From Dactylonectria macrodidyma (lineage: Eukaryota; Ascomycota; Sordariomycetes; Hypocreales; Nectriaceae), in the NCBI GenBank assembly GCA_020744425.1, contig JAGMUV010000019.1:682001-746000 (forward strand): a DNA stretch of 64,000 nt, given 5' to 3'. The notes under the pieces are model-generated. The model worked only from the letters and a program-made list of their open reading frames with translations. It had not been told where the DNA came from and did not search any database. The position numbers and the translations under genes are program-made. Positions 10,963-23,109 of the stretch are shown piece after piece. How positions within the stretch are numbered: the stretch's first letter is position 1; each line of letters starts with the position of its first letter.

Positions 10963-11949
10963 TTAGTTGGCCTTGAATAAATTTGCACGCATGTCTCTGA
11001 TCACTTCTTGTACCCACGTCGGGAGACCACGCAATATGGACCCAATGCTATAGTAACCTGGCAAAAATAATTGCCCACTCCTCCCACCAACCACTTGCGC
11101 CACAATAGCATCGGCAACACTATTTGGCTCGAGAAGGGTATCTGTAAAACCTCCCTTCTTCAAAACTGACTCAAACATTGGGGTGCGAATCCACATTGGG
11201 TGAACAACACTACGAATAGTGGTTAATCTCTAAGGTTTTTTTTTTTTTTTTTTTTTTGAGAGGATAAGGTTATTATTTCATTACCTGGCATTAACTTTGC
11301 TGGCATTATACTTGTGCTTCAGCTCTTGCACAAGGCCTTCGTGAAAAGCGAGAGCGGCTGCCTTTGAGCAACAGTAGTCGACATTGGATGCAACAGTGAC
11401 AAAGCTAGCCATGCTTGCAATTGTGATGATGTGGCCATGATTCTGATCGATCATCCAGGGAAGAAACTCTCTGATGAGGAAGAAATGCGCCACAATATTG
11501 ACATCGAAGGTGCGGCGGATGTCTTGAACTGTCTCGTCGAGAATCGTCTTCAGCGATGCAACTCCGGCATTGTTGACCAACACTGTAGGCTCCCCCACGT
11601 CGCGACGAATAGTCTTGGCCACTCGATGGATGTCTTCGGGTACAGTGACATCAAGCTCAAAGAAGGACACATTGGGTGGAAACGAGGTTGTCGGAGGGTG
11701 AAGATCGACGCTGACGACTTTGATTTCCTGTTCTGCAAGCTTCCGAACAACGAGCTCTCCGATGCCACTGCTCCCTCCCGTCACAAGAACAATCTCCTTC
11801 GACCAGTCCCATCGAGACGAGTTCGCTGAGTGCCTCTGCTTGGCCCAAGCTAGAGTCTTGTTTAAGGTGTAGAGAAAGCCAAGACCAGCAAAGGCCCCGA
11901 CAACAGTTGTGGAGTTGAAAGAGATCAGAACTCGTTTCAGGTGATCCAT
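10963..11949 (-). CDS. Membrane-anchored short-chain dehydrogenase/reductase
   Basis: This is an NAD(P)-dependent oxidoreductase of the classical SDR fold, closest in look to retinol-dehydrogenase-like, lipid-droplet or ER enzymes. Exons are 11949-11285 and 11209-10963, giving 303 residues. A hydrophobic helix at residues 15-36 would anchor it. TGGSSGIG (57-64) binds the cofactor, NNAG is at 126-129, and the catalytic pair is Tyr192/Lys196 in YCCSK with the serine in the ITIASMASF segment. After the intron the frame resumes at VVHPMWIRTPM, as in relatives. The start at 11949 is preferred over upstream codons because the hydrophobic anchor then lies at the N-terminus. Substrate is unknown. The single intron contains a 22-base A tract on the coding strand. 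Confidence 0.88.
11236..11257. repeat. 22-base homopolymer T tract inside SDR intron
   Basis: Twenty-two consecutive T on the plus strand (A on the coding strand) lie within the 75-base intron (11210-11284) of the short-chain dehydrogenase gene. Length is likely unstable, both biologically and in sequencing. Confidence 0.9.
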
Positions 11950-13443
11950 TTGGCTGTCTCTCAAATGACGTGAATACGGCACCGAAATTGATGAGGAGAC
12001 GCTGATTAACCGGGTAGACCTGGAGGCGAAATGACAAAAGACGAAGTCGTTTTTATATGGCAGATTGAAACGGCACAAGCCTTGACTTTTCTAGTTGTGT
12101 TGCCTCGGCTCACCCCTCTCTTCCCCGCCACATTTGTTACATCACCGCCCAGAATCAGGCCACAATCTGTCCATCTGGCATCCCAGTCGCTCAAACTTCA
12201 TGATTTATCGGCAAGAGCGCAACACTATGAGAGATGACTTAATTTGGCGTCCCCGTCATGGAATCGTAGTGTGCTTGTCAGATTACTGCGCAGCCCTAGC
12301 AAGTTCCTCAACAGTGTCCCATGCTGACGCACTGATTCAGGTGTGCCAAACAACAAGTACTGGGACATTTATTAAGTATAGCCGACTCAGAAGAGGAATG
12401 GGAGCAAGAATGCTAGCGTATGTCAAATTTTCTAGCCCAAACAGGTGTGGTCGTATGTGCCACAAGGGGTTGGCTGGACCATTGGCTGTATATAGCTCTG
12501 TCACCGCGTGTCGAACTTTGATATATTTCTAGACGTGGGGTTGTTCAAGAACAGGTAAGAAAGACTTACTGAACTCATTAGCATACTAAAATTTGCGACA
12601 AGTTCTCTGGTTTTCAGTAGGAGAGAACAAATCAGAGATGCATTCAGGGCAGTTGTTTTGTTGGCCTATCAAATCATGATCAAGCCCTCTACCTAGGTCT
12701 TCAAATAGGCAAGTCTCAAGGATATTCGGAAAGTAAGTCCACCTCACTTGAGGGTTGATTGTTGTTTCCTTTAGGCTACACTCCGAAGACGCTCTGGGAG
12801 TTGAATAGACCTGCGCTGGGGTAGTCTTGGCAGACGCCAGCGGCTGACGAATGTGTATCGCCTCTGAATTGACACCAACGTAGTCTTGATTAACACACGG
12901 TTGACTCGGAGGGTTGAATCGGACGAGTCGGATTGCGAACAACGCTAATGAATAGGTTACAGAGGAACGCAGAATTTAGGGACATGTGGCTGGCGTCGCG
13001 TTAGCTACTGGTAGTAGCATGATGCATATTAATAAATCAATAGATTCGAAACAACCATCAGGACCGGAACACGATGCATTAAAATGCTCCGAGGTTGTTA
13101 CCAATCTAGAAGATTCTCGGCATCACCGGGAGCTTAGATGCCGACAGCACGGTTATTAGGAGGGTCTGTTGGGACGCTTGGGTCTAAATGTCGGGGCGAG
13201 CCCCAGCAAAAAGGTCCGCCAGCCAATCGGGAGTTCGGGTTCTTATATTCCCCGTCGAACAGATATGACGCCCTTCAGTTTCTCAGCTGATCTCCGTCAC
13301 ATTCGACCCCTTACCACCTTTGAAAATACTACCGGAAAGCCGTAAAGAAGGCCGCTTCGTCATCGCCAGCTTGTCCTACCGCCGGAATCCGTTTGAGCGT
13401 TGAGGCGTCGTTGTCTAGTTGGCGAGCAGGGGATACCGTCAAC
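11950..13443. other. Intergenic between divergent SDR and Zn2Cys6 regulator
   Basis: About 1.5 kb serves both the minus-strand dehydrogenase and the plus-strand regulator. Frames at 12095-12532 (plus) and 12586-12942 (minus) show no domain. The last 250 bases are the likely core promoter of the regulator. Confidence 0.5.
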
Positions 13444-15720
13444 ATGCAAAGCCTTCCCTCTAGCACGACATCTCCAAAGATCACCGCTGTTTCCGTCCTG
13501 CCAAAATCCCCGAGGATCCTGTCGTGCGTCTTGTGCCAGCAGCGGAAGATCAAATGCGATAAAGGCGCGCCCTGCTCCAACTGTGACAAGGTTCGCATCA
13601 CTTCGAGGGGAGTAGAATGATCCACGTCTAAAATATGCAGGTCGGCGCAATATGTACTCCCTCCACCCCAGCACCTGTGCGTAAGAGCAGGCGGACGAAT
13701 CGAGATTTGCGAGAGAGGCTTGCAAAGTGCGAAGCTCTCTTGAAGCAACATGAAATATCATCAGCTGCAAGCGTGTCGACTCCTTCGAGGTCGCGCTCTA
13801 CCACCTACGCCACCCCCATCTCGGATTCAACTTTGAGCCCTAATCAGTTTACGCCACTCGCGGAAGATGACCCGGATTTCGCCCTTTGGATGCCAAAGGG
13901 GAGGGTCATTGTCGAGAATGGTAGCGTCAACTATGTGGACAATTTTCCTTGGGTAACAATCCAGAATCAAGTAAGTGGCTGTTCAACCTAAATGAACCCG
14001 AACGCGTCTCAAATGCCTGTCTTACCTTCGGCCATTTGCAAAGTTGGATTTTTTCTTGGTCGACTAATCACATCAACAGCTACAATCTATGCGTCAGATT
14101 TTGGATGATGAGGAACAAAGTGCCACGGACTCGGACATGACTCCTCCCCGAGAGGAAATTAAAGTCTCATTCAGCGATGCTTCCACCACCACTTTAGAGG
14201 ATGTTATCCCAACTCCTGTGCAGATCTTTAAGCTCTGGCAGGTATTCTTGGAGAGGGTGAACCCAATCACCAAACTTATTCACGTCCCTAGTTTACAACC
14301 CCTCGTGGTTGAAGCTTCAACTGACCACTCTAGCTTGCCCCAAAACGCCCAGGCGTTGTTATTCTCCATCTATGCCGTATCCACCATGGCCATGACTGAG
14401 CAAGAATCCGCTCAGGTGTTGAAAATGCCTAGGGAAGAAGGAATTCTGAGATTCGCTTCCGGAGCCAAGATTGCGCTTGCACGAGCAAAGTTCATGGAGA
14501 AATACGACTTGATGATCTTGCAGACATTGGTTTTATACTTGGTAAAGCACAACGAATGGAGTTTGTCAAACTAAGTGGGCTAATGCGTAAGTTAGTTGTC
14601 GCTGCATGGTCGAATCAGCCGTCATGAGACTTGGGTCCTCAGTGGCATTCAAATTAGAATGGCCCAAAAGTTGGGATTGCATAGAGACGGAGAAAGGTTG
14701 AACCTCACGCCCTTTGAAGCTGAGATGCGGAGACGGCTTTGGTGGCAGATACTCATGTCCGACACGAAATATGCCATCGCGTCAGGCTTTCACGAGCCCT
14801 TCCTCACCTGGAATTATGACACAAAAGTGCCACACAACGTCAACGACGCCGATCTCTTCCCGAACTTTATGGAGCCGATCCGCCCGCGAGAAAGCCCGAC
14901 CGAGATGGGCTTCTACTTGATTCTCTGTGAAGTGTGTCGGTTTGTGATTGAAAACCGCATTACCGAATTTCAGACACTTGCCCTCGGCCAGATAGCGAAT
15001 GGCAAAAAGACTCCGTCGGCGTCCGATATGTGCAAAGATTTGATTCGAATCTTTGATATGAAACTTCAGGATATCGAGGACAAATACATTGATCCCTCAG
15101 CAGGGCCTTTGCATCTGCTGGCAAGTAGATTTCGACATGTCCTCACTGCCGAGCTCCTATGCATCATGACACCTATACAAGAATTACCAGAATGGGGAAC
15201 TGAAATCTTCAATGCTGAGGATAACGTCTTCAGGATCTGTCTCATACACTTTGAGAACCACGCCGCCATATCTGATGAGATGGCAGGAACCAACTTTGAG
15301 TGGTTTTTGAAACTGCACTTTGAGACTGATGCGATTCTATACATTGCAGGCCAACTCCAAACTCGAACACTGGGCAGCCTGGTTGACCGGTGTTGGGCTT
15401 TGCTTGATCGTGCCTACCGTGTTCAGGCAGAACTGTGGGACATGTCAAGAAAGGAAAACGTCGATATCGGTATTTCTATTCTCAAGGCATGGAGAGAGCG
15501 CGAACGGGCCTTGTTCAACATCGGCCTGCCATACGACACGCCAGCTACTGTTCTGAAGCTCAAAACCACGGTGCCTCAGTCGAGTCCGTCGCCTGCGCCA
15601 CCGCCACCACAAGTGCAAGCTGAAGTGCCCCTCGAAACGGATTGGCTGGTTGACCAACTTTCCAATTACATGATTGACACATCGAATCTCATGCCGTCCG
15701 GGCCTCACGACCATTTTTGA
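13444..15720 (+). CDS. Zn2Cys6 (GAL4-type) transcription regulator
   Basis: This is a nuclear DNA-binding regulator. Exons are 13444-13590, 13641-13970, 14080-14541 and 14596-15720, all phase 0, giving 687 residues (704 if the upstream in-frame ATG at 13393 is used). The zinc cluster is Cys28, Cys31, Cys38, Cys44, Cys47 and Cys54; the first intron falls between the fifth and sixth cysteines, and the cluster is only complete after splicing. A linker with RDLRERLAKCEALLKQ (coiled-coil dimerisation type) follows. The middle-homology domain includes LHRDG and RRRLWWQIL. A Pro-rich stretch (SPAPPPPQ) lies near the C-terminus. It stands divergent to the short-chain dehydrogenase, whose expression it might control, but nothing in the sequence proves a target. 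Confidence 0.9.
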
Positions 15721-16916
15721 GAGGGGAAAGATTTCAAGCATGGTTCTTTCACTGAGAAGAATGAATGCCCGCGAATGACTTGACGATTGGATGAGGTTTC
15801 GAACAGTTGCTGTGGATCTACGACATGGAAGGCAGGCCGATTCTATCTTCTATGAGCGAGATCTACTCACAAAACCTTGAGAGACGTGTGCAAAGTGCAA
15901 TGAGACCTGGGCGGCGAGCATTGTTGAAAGGCTTGATTCAAGGATTAAAAAAAAAGCCTGTATAAGATAAACGTTAGCCGTATTCGCGCTTATTGGAGTC
16001 TTGTAGAGATGGGATGGGGCGGGTTCAGGGGGGTCCGTCAGTTAGAGATGACCTATGACTATTATTAGTACCAGATCAGGGCGTTGTTATATTTTCTTAA
16101 GGAAGCATTAAAAATGCCGATTTCGGTGTACATGCTGACACAGCTTCCATCGATTGGAAAATGACTTGACGGAAGCTGTCACAAGCGACATTTGTGGGCC
16201 ATCAAATTGAGAATATTATGGTTTAGCAACATTCAACAACGTCACAACGTCGTGGGCAATGTCGAGGGCATCCTGTGGCAGGTTCCAGGAATCAGGCATA
16301 CATGTGATGATCCCATACGGACAGGGAGCAGGATGCGCTTATCATCACTGACGTCTTTGGGAATCCTTCAATGCAACCCTACCAGGAGTAGGTTTTTTTC
16401 TCACTTTGTCGCCTAAGTTCTATCACCCCGTCGCCTCTGCACAGAATCTCGACTCATAGATAGTTGCTATTCTCACACTCCAGCTTGTTAATTAATAAGA
16501 ATAATGCTGTAATTGCCTTTTCCCGGTGAATTGCGGTCCTCCGTGCTGGGCGCTGAAACGATGATCCCTGCAACAGTAGGATTCTTGGAGAGGCTAGGGT
16601 TACAGCTAGCGAGACAGTCATACCCAGGGTACTTTATCTCCCACCTAAATTCGGTTGTTCAAAAAGTAGCGTAGATCCTGGCAATGCCCAAATTAATTTT
16701 GGCAAGATTTGCGGTCAGAGGAGGAGCAGCTCGACAGTGGATATGGGTCCTGGACAGGAGGTGTGCCAGCGTGTCGGCGCAGTCGGAAGGATCTCATTTG
16801 CCGTGAATGCATAGCCTGGCAGGGCTGGGGACAGTAAAAAGACAAGGAGACCCAGTCTCTTGCTTCAGGCACTTTATCTGTTCCATTGCTGCGTCGTCAA
16901 TGCGGCTGTCTTCACG
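15721..16916. other. Intergenic, nothing recognised
   Basis: This is the 3' flank of the regulator, then the upstream region of the membrane protein. Short frames only (16192-16416), with no support. Confidence 0.5.
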
Positions 16917-18599
16917 ATGCGTCTCTCCACCCGCATAAGCTTGGTCGGCCCTCTCTCTGTTGCCGCACTTTTCGCTGGCGGCCTGATCCTGATAATTGTT
17001 GGCGCCAACACCCTCTCCGCCCCGACGGGAACTAGTCAAAAACCCGGTGAAGAGCGAGCTTCTTATATGACTGGCTTGTTTGTTCAATTTCGATATGGTG
17101 CTCGTCTGAGCGTCCAGGCCTGGCTGGCCATCGTCGGCATTGCTATGGGGCTTCTCTCATTCGGGTTCAAGGAGACATATGCACACGTATTCGACTGGTG
17201 GTGCAGCCGCCAAGCCAAAACACAGGCCGGACTCGATTATGGCCGATATCTCAACTCGCAAGCCCGCGCGCCTGTAATTTACGGCTCTCGGGGCTTCGGT
17301 GGGTTGGTGACAGTGCGATACTGTCTGGTCCTGTTAAGCATCGCTGCCTCTATCGGCTACAAATTCGGCATCGTTCAAATAGATTCAGACTCCTTCGAAG
17401 TGTTGGACGAGTATGTATTTATGATGAGTCCAGTGCCTCTCAACGGTGTCCACGACGGCGCCATCAGCCCGTGGTTCAGTGACCAGCCGTCCAGCATGTT
17501 CAATCAAGCATTCGCTCACCAAACTGTTGAGGGCGAAGATAGAATGGCTGACCCGTTCGAACCGCCGAAAAGTATCATGATGGCCGGTGTCTGGCAAAAT
17601 GTCAATTTTCTATTCGGGTCAACTGACTGGGGACAACTTTACAGCCGCGAAGTCGTCATGGTTGCTGAAAAGACGGAGGAAAAGGGTTCTTTCACCATGA
17701 GTGCGAACCACACTGGATGGACACGCGTGCAGACTTCCAACCGCACATGGGTTGGCGAAGATAAGCCAGCCCAAGCAGTCGTTGACTATCGTATCGTTGA
17801 GCCTGGAAAGGTCCAGATCCAGTGGGCACGAGTTGGATGCTGGTTCAGCGGTGATTGCGATAATGACAACAACGCTACCAGCCAGTCAGTAGCACATCGC
17901 CTCACATACACGATGCACTACGCAGTGGCAGAAGTTGGGAGAGGCCTCCAGGGCGGTGGGTCTCTGTATCTTTACAACAACGAAATCACGATCTTCTCCA
18001 CCGATGATGAGCCTCCGGTCACCGAATATAGCAATGGGTCCTTGCCGCTTTATGAGAATTGGCTGAATGCCGTCATATCTAGCGATGAAACGTCTGTCTT
18101 GTACGGCGTAAGCGCATTTGTCAGGGCCGTCATGGCAGGCTGGGGCTCTGTGGGACTAGACAAGGTTGATGGACCAAGGCTCAAGACCCTAAGCCCCGAC
18201 CAACAACCATTTGGTCCCGAGAATTCAACAAAAGGACTCCTCGCTCGATACTATAATCTTGGCGTTTCGGACTACCCGTTCTTCAAGGGAATTCGACGCG
18301 CACGATTAACTGGCTGCTATTTTTCCGCAGCGTATGTGTTTATCATTGTCGGAATAATATCCTTCCTTGTTGCACTGTTTCGAGTTTGGCTTGGTCCGGT
18401 TCAAGTCACGTCCTGGATGGGACAGCATGTATACATGGCCCTGAGGGGTGCCGTGTCGATAGAAGGCGATCCGGCTGACTTAGCTTCGGGTTATAAAGTT
18501 GCACCACAGGGGCTGGGGAGGCTTCGATTGGTATCAGACGATTCGGTTACGTCGCACTTACTAGAAGTTAGGAAAAGGGGAGGCGAGGCTGAACCTTAA
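16917..18599 (+). CDS. Multi-spanning membrane protein of unknown function
   Basis: This is an intronless frame; the ATG at 16917 (MRLSTRIS) gives 560 residues, and an in-frame codon at 16860 would add 19. Hydrophobic segments are seen at about residues 9-30, 65-85 and 132-152, and near the C-terminus (about 460-485, YVFIIVGIISFLVALF). Between the third and last segments lies a long polar domain of some 300 residues with several N-glycosylation sequons (NHT, NRT, NNAT, NGS, NST), so it is probably extracytoplasmic. A single Cys pair (CWFSGDC) may form a disulphide there. I recognise no enzyme motif. Proteins of this build are common in filamentous ascomycetes and usually uncharacterised; that statement is from memory, not a search. 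Confidence 0.8.
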   Translation: MRLSTRISLVGPLSVAALFAGGLILIIVGANTLSAPTGTSQKPGEERASYMTGLFVQFRYGARLSVQAWLAIVGIAMGLLSFGFKETYAHVFDWWCSRQAKTQAGLDYGRYLNSQARAPVIYGSRGFGGLVTVRYCLVLLSIAASIGYKFGIVQIDSDSFEVLDEYVFMMSPVPLNGVHDGAISPWFSDQPSSMFNQAFAHQTVEGEDRMADPFEPPKSIMMAGVWQNVNFLFGSTDWGQLYSREVVMVAEKTEEKGSFTMSANHTGWTRVQTSNRTWVGEDKPAQAVVDYRIVEPGKVQIQWARVGCWFSGDCDNDNNATSQSVAHRLTYTMHYAVAEVGRGLQGGGSLYLYNNEITIFSTDDEPPVTEYSNGSLPLYENWLNAVISSDETSVLYGVSAFVRAVMAGWGSVGLDKVDGPRLKTLSPDQQPFGPENSTKGLLARYYNLGVSDYPFFKGIRRARLTGCYFSAAYVFIIVGIISFLVALFRVWLGPVQVTSWMGQHVYMALRGAVSIEGDPADLASGYKVAPQGLGRLRLVSDDSVTSHLLEVRKRGGEAEP

Positions 18600-19009
18600 C
18601 GTGTGAGTGTCTTGAAGCATAGGAACACAATCGATGCGCACAATAGAGCGGGCGTAACGTCGATAAATTGAGACATTATGAAATATGTGTATAAGTCTGA
18701 TGCTGGTATCTCTAAGTGATGAAGGCACGTGAAGTGGATTATGAGCCAGGATTGTCACTTTAACAAGAACTCTTGAAGCCGATGTAGACATTGTAGCTGT
18801 GAGGGCCAGGCAATCGTTGGCACCATCTGTGGTGACTGGTCAATCTTTTCAAGTTCCATGCAATTTCATATGGAGTCTTTGACACGCATCGCTCCTAGAA
18901 GGAAAAGAATAAAAGTGTGTGCTCAATGTATTTCGATATGGCGTCTTTCATCTCAGGCGAAGGAACAAAAAAGATGCAAAAACGGAGTGTAACAAAAGGT
19001 AAAGTTGAA
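18600..19009. other. Intergenic, nothing recognised
   Basis: This is the 3' flank of the membrane-protein gene and the 3' flank of the minus-strand tRNA. No gene is visible. Confidence 0.5.
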
Positions 19010-19096
19010 TCCCCGAGACCTGGCTCGAACAGGTGACCTTTCGGTGACGAAGGTGGCAATTACAGCCGAACGCTCTTCCAGCTGAGCTACTCGGGG
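19010..19096 (-). tRNA. tRNA-Tyr (GUA) with intron
   Basis: The minus strand folds as a cloverleaf. The acceptor stem is CCCCGAG/CTCGGGG with discriminator A (19010). The D arm is GCTC...GAGC with loop AGCTGGAA. The anticodon stem is TTCGG/CCGAA. The T arm is ACCTG-TTCGAGC-CAGGT. The anticodon GTA lies at 19063-19061 and is followed, after one A, by an insert of about 14 bases (19059-19046), the usual position of nuclear tRNA introns one base 3' of the anticodon. Intron-bearing tRNA-Tyr is the rule in fungi. Confidence 0.95.
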
Positions 19097-20134
19097 AGGA
19101 TTACTTATTGTTGAGGCCGGCGATTCATTTACTGTTTATGAATGAAGGCGGATGATTCTCGCCTGGTTAAAGAGCTCACAACTTGCTAATAGAGATTCGA
19201 TGATCTCGATGCATGCAACATGGTCGAACTCTCAGTGGAAATGGTAGCTGACACTCGCACTCAATGCCTGTTTCTGCTAATGGCAGTCAATAGGAGGACG
19301 GTCCCGTATTGGTCAAGGATCGATATAGGAGTGAAAGGCGGGCTTCCGTCATCTTCGCCGTGGTCTGGGCATTGACGAAATGCTGGATAAGGTGAGTCGG
19401 TTCTGGACGGAGACTGTGAATTCATGGTATGTGAGAAGCTTTTCTATGGTAAGAAAGGATGAAAGTTTTAGGATGACATGTTAATTGAACTGTATATCTT
19501 GGGGGCTTATGGGCGATAGTGATGAGCTTGCTGTGCTCGTTTGATGGCTTTTTCTAGGTTGCAGGAGTATATCAGTAGGAGTCATCGGCATTGCGGCACT
19601 ATATCTCGAGACTGATTTAGTAAATTGGAGTTATGTTGGTTGCCTAGAATACAAGGAAGATAGTTCAGGGGACTTCTTCGTAAGCGAAAGCAAGGGTGTA
19701 TGATGGGAGAGGTGATATGGAACTTTTTCGCGACTACTGCATGAAACATAGATACATGACTTGCCACAATTTTATCATATCAGCATTTGGACCAATGATA
19801 CCCTTCAACAGACCTAATTTAGTGCACTATATGCCATCAAAAAGCCTACTTTTATACGCCCAACTGAGGTATCAGGAAGGTGTTAGGCAGAACCTACCCT
19901 ATGCTACGGTGCGCAGGTTAGGGCAGCATGGCTATTATGTGGAATGGCTCTGTTAAGGAAGTTAGTACGAACTTCATGAATGTAGTTTGTTGGAACAATT
20001 GAATGAGCTCGATTTCTAGCTGTACGGGTGCCTCCTGAGTGGCCACTTTAGCCCAACAAGAGCTCTTCCCATGGTCTCCTCACTGTGTCTAGGATGCTGA
20101 TAGCTGCGCGTCTGTCTTATTTGTCTTTAAGAAC
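19097..20134. other. Intergenic, nothing recognised
   Basis: About 1 kb. Small frames (19582-19767, 19696-19956) have no homology I recognise. Confidence 0.5.
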
Positions 20135-21412
20135 CTACTTCAGCCGGAATAAGGCAGTACCAAACCCAGGTTGATCATAAGCACCGCTCGTAGTGCCATA
20201 GTCTGGGCCACCACACTCGACTCCATCGCAAATAGCATTCACTGCATCTCGATAGGCAACTGTCCAAGAAGCATCCAGTCCCTTGATATCTTGGTAATGT
20301 GCAATAAGAAGCTCAGCGCAGGGTCGAAGGCTTCCACGCGATGCTGAGGAAATCTCGGTCATCTCGATGTCCAAGAAGGTGTAAGCCGTGAAAGGCACAT
20401 CGTGCCCAAGATTATACTTAAACGTATACTCGGCGCTGAACGGTAGTAAGTATCCCAAAAGGCGGCAACATATGCTGGATTAGAGGACCTACCCTGCGAG
20501 AATCCGGTTATCTTCCGCACCGAACAAGTCAACTCCCTGGTTCCAAGCTTGCTGGGCCAGCATGGCCAGCAGGGAGAAATCCAAGGTAGAGTGGCCTTGG
20601 TCTCTGCCAGATTCTTGTCCCTGTCCAAGGGACTTGCCGGTGCCTTCTTCTGCGTAAATGAAGGATATGGCATGAGTGATGGCTTCAGAATAGTTGCCAT
20701 TCAGAAAGACGTCCAAAGCATCGTTGACAGCCGTTGTGTTTTCACTCAAAACACCAATGGCAAATTGACTGGCGAGATTGCAAAGGCCCCACTAAGATAG
20801 ATGTTGGCCTTGGGAACGGGGTGTCTCTGAGACGAGAAATAGACTTACGTTGGCCCAGTGAGAGTCGCCCCAGCCAATGTGCTCTGCAGTATAGAACACA
20901 TTCTTAGGGAGAACAATGGTCTCTAGCATCTCGATAGTGGCAGCCAATCCAGTCCAGCCAGAGTAGCCGCGTAGAAGCTCAGCCGCATTGGCAAACTGGT
21001 AGCCCTGGAGCCCCGCAAGCAAGTACTGGTTTGTGTCACCCGTGAGTGTTGTCCAAGTGGAACTCCATGCGTCGAGGATTCTCGCAGCAGTGTCACCAAT
21101 TGCAGTGTCGCCGGTGACGGCCCAGTATACAGCGTGGATGTACGCTTGGTAGGCGTCCCTATATAGTAGTGATGGGTTCTTCACCGCGCACCACGACGCG
21201 CCGGTGCAGATTGTATCAGTTGCAAGGGGCACATAGTTGGCGTTTACCTGGGCCGCGAGCTTGTTCCAGCTTGTCAACTGAGGCTCGACTCCAGCAGTGA
21301 CGAATCCGTTGATGCGCTTGATATCGGCAGCGTTATGGAGCAAACCAGGGTGGATGTACGCAAGTCCGAGGGCAGTCTGCGCCACGACACCGATGAGAAG
21401 AGTTAACTTCAT
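20135..21412 (-). CDS. Secreted alginate-lyase-fold polysaccharide lyase-like protein
   Basis: Exons are 21412-20849, 20791-20493 and 20435-20135, giving 387 residues. A signal peptide is clear (MKLTLLIGVVAQTALGLA). The mature protein begins YIHPGLLH and shows the alginate-lyase (alpha/alpha toroid) pattern: an early RDAYQAYIHAVYWAVTGD helix pair, HIGWGDSHWANWGLCNL across the first intron, GRDQGHSTLDFSLLAMLAQQ with a possible catalytic His, and a C-terminal helical region. Members of this fold cleave uronic-acid polymers (alginate, glucuronan and others) by beta-elimination; the substrate in fungi is generally not known, and I cannot assign a PL family with confidence. A TATA box lies about 105 bases upstream. 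It sits at the left edge of a CAZyme cluster. Confidence 0.8.
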
Positions 21413-21514
21413 GTTTGGAGAAGAGAATTGATAGCTGAATATGAAGGAGGATGTGAAGCGGTGGGCTGTTTGATGATCAAAAGAAGTTCTCGACAAAGGC
21501 AGGGTACTACTGGG

Positions 21515-21523
21515 CTTTATATA
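21515..21523 (-). promoter_or_regulatory. TATA box of the lyase-like gene
   Basis: TATATAAAG on the minus strand lies about 105 bases upstream of the ATG at 21412 and is followed by a typical short leader. Confidence 0.5.
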
Positions 21524-23109
21524 TTTCACAATACACTGTACAGATATCAGCAACATATTTGGGGTTGAGCCACTCCGCCAGAGATTGAGATGGTCCAGCA
21601 ATGATAACCCTCAATCAACCGACCCTGAAGCCACCCATGTCAAGCTTGCCCACAGAGGAGGCAGGTGACGACGGAGTAATCCCTCTGATTTGGTTTCACT
21701 TCCTAAACCCTCGGTGAGCAGTAATCCATCTGGGTCCAGCCCGGTCCGGATCTTCACCCGCACGCCGATGAGCTAGAAATGATGGTGTCAAGAAATATGT
21801 GTAATTCTTTAGCCAAGACATCAATAAAAGAGAGTGCCAGAGCGTCAGAGTGTCAAAGCATGACCTCCTGACAGGTAGAGTAGCGCGTGTGATCTGCAAA
21901 GAATTGCGGTGCCAGCGGCTTTTCCTGAGCTAGTGCTGCTTGATTACGGAAGCGCACGAATGATAGCTCTGACTGCTTTACAAAAGCGAGGAGAAGCACT
22001 CCGCTTCCCCAGGTTCCCCGGGTTCCCCATATTGTGGCATAACTTCCTCGGAGCAATTTATTTGTTTCAAGTTAGCCAAGGGTATATCTATAAGGCAAGG
22101 GGGGATGGGCCGGCCAGCATTGCGAAGTCCCTTTCCCGTTGGTTTAGCAAGGCTGTAGGGGCGAATAGAAGATGGCCCTTTCAATTGCACGGGCTTAGAC
22201 AGGTCCCAAGGTCTCAACGTCTTATGCTGGAGAGCTTGCTGGATTTAATAAGTGGTGGCCGCAATAACCTAACCATCTATTTGCCTAATAGACGTCTAGT
22301 GACGGGAAGTCACCTTCCGAGCCTCATGGGGCTTGCCTCCTCAGGTCGGGAAACGGGGGAAAGGCCGGAGGGCCATCGCCCTCTAGATCAAACCTGATCG
22401 ACATGGCCGCTGTAGACTAAGAACCGGGGAGACTGCAGCGTGGGGTGGTGACTCTGGAGCGACGATCATGGGCGGGACGAGTTAGAAGCGCAGAGAAGCG
22501 TTAGTCCTAGTTGAGTTGCTAGGAAAGTAGAGCTGCGGAAGGGCATGATCTCAATCGAAGTTCGAGCTAATTGTGTAAGTAGAGCACCATTTATCAACGA
22601 AGGAGCTGTGGCAGTAGACTAAAGCGACTTTGTTCATGTACGTGGTGCCTATGACAGATCCTAGGGACGTCAAACGTGAGTACGAGCTGGTCAGGTACCA
22701 CCGCACTGGGATGATGGCTCCGGCAACGAGGATAGAGAAACGTACTGACAAAAACAGTAACCAGATAACAACCAAGGGCCTTTAAGAGGCACAGATAAGA
22801 TTGCTATGGTTGATTGGCAAAGGGTGTTAGGCGATAGAAGCTTCTATGTAACGTAGGCAGGGTGACCCTAGTACTGTGGCTTTATCTGAAACTAACAGTC
22901 TTTCTCCGTATTTATTAACTGACTGAGTATCACGCTGTCAAATCTTTCCTTGCATTGGAAAAACCCTGATGGGGGTCTCGAATCCGTTTGAAAGCACTGA
23001 TGGGAGACTATCACGGGTCTTAAATGAAGAATATAGTAGCCTAGATGAATCATATTCGCGGAGGAGCTAAACTAAACTTATAGGAGACACAACGAAATGC
23101 TATCCTAGG
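21524..23109. other. Intergenic inside the CAZyme cluster, no supported gene
   Basis: Frames at 21909-22397 (plus) and 22551-22775 (minus) are open but lack domains, a leader or plausible splicing. This 1.6 kb is the widest gap in the left half of the cluster. Confidence 0.45.

Noticed and set aside
21909..22397. Open plus-strand frame of 162 codons
   Set aside because: No domain, no leader or TATA in position, and amino-acid content looks like random GC-rich read-through.
22551..22775. Minus-strand hydrophobic frame, possible membrane-protein relic
   Set aside because: Some resemblance to transmembrane segments but no family motif; too short to support.
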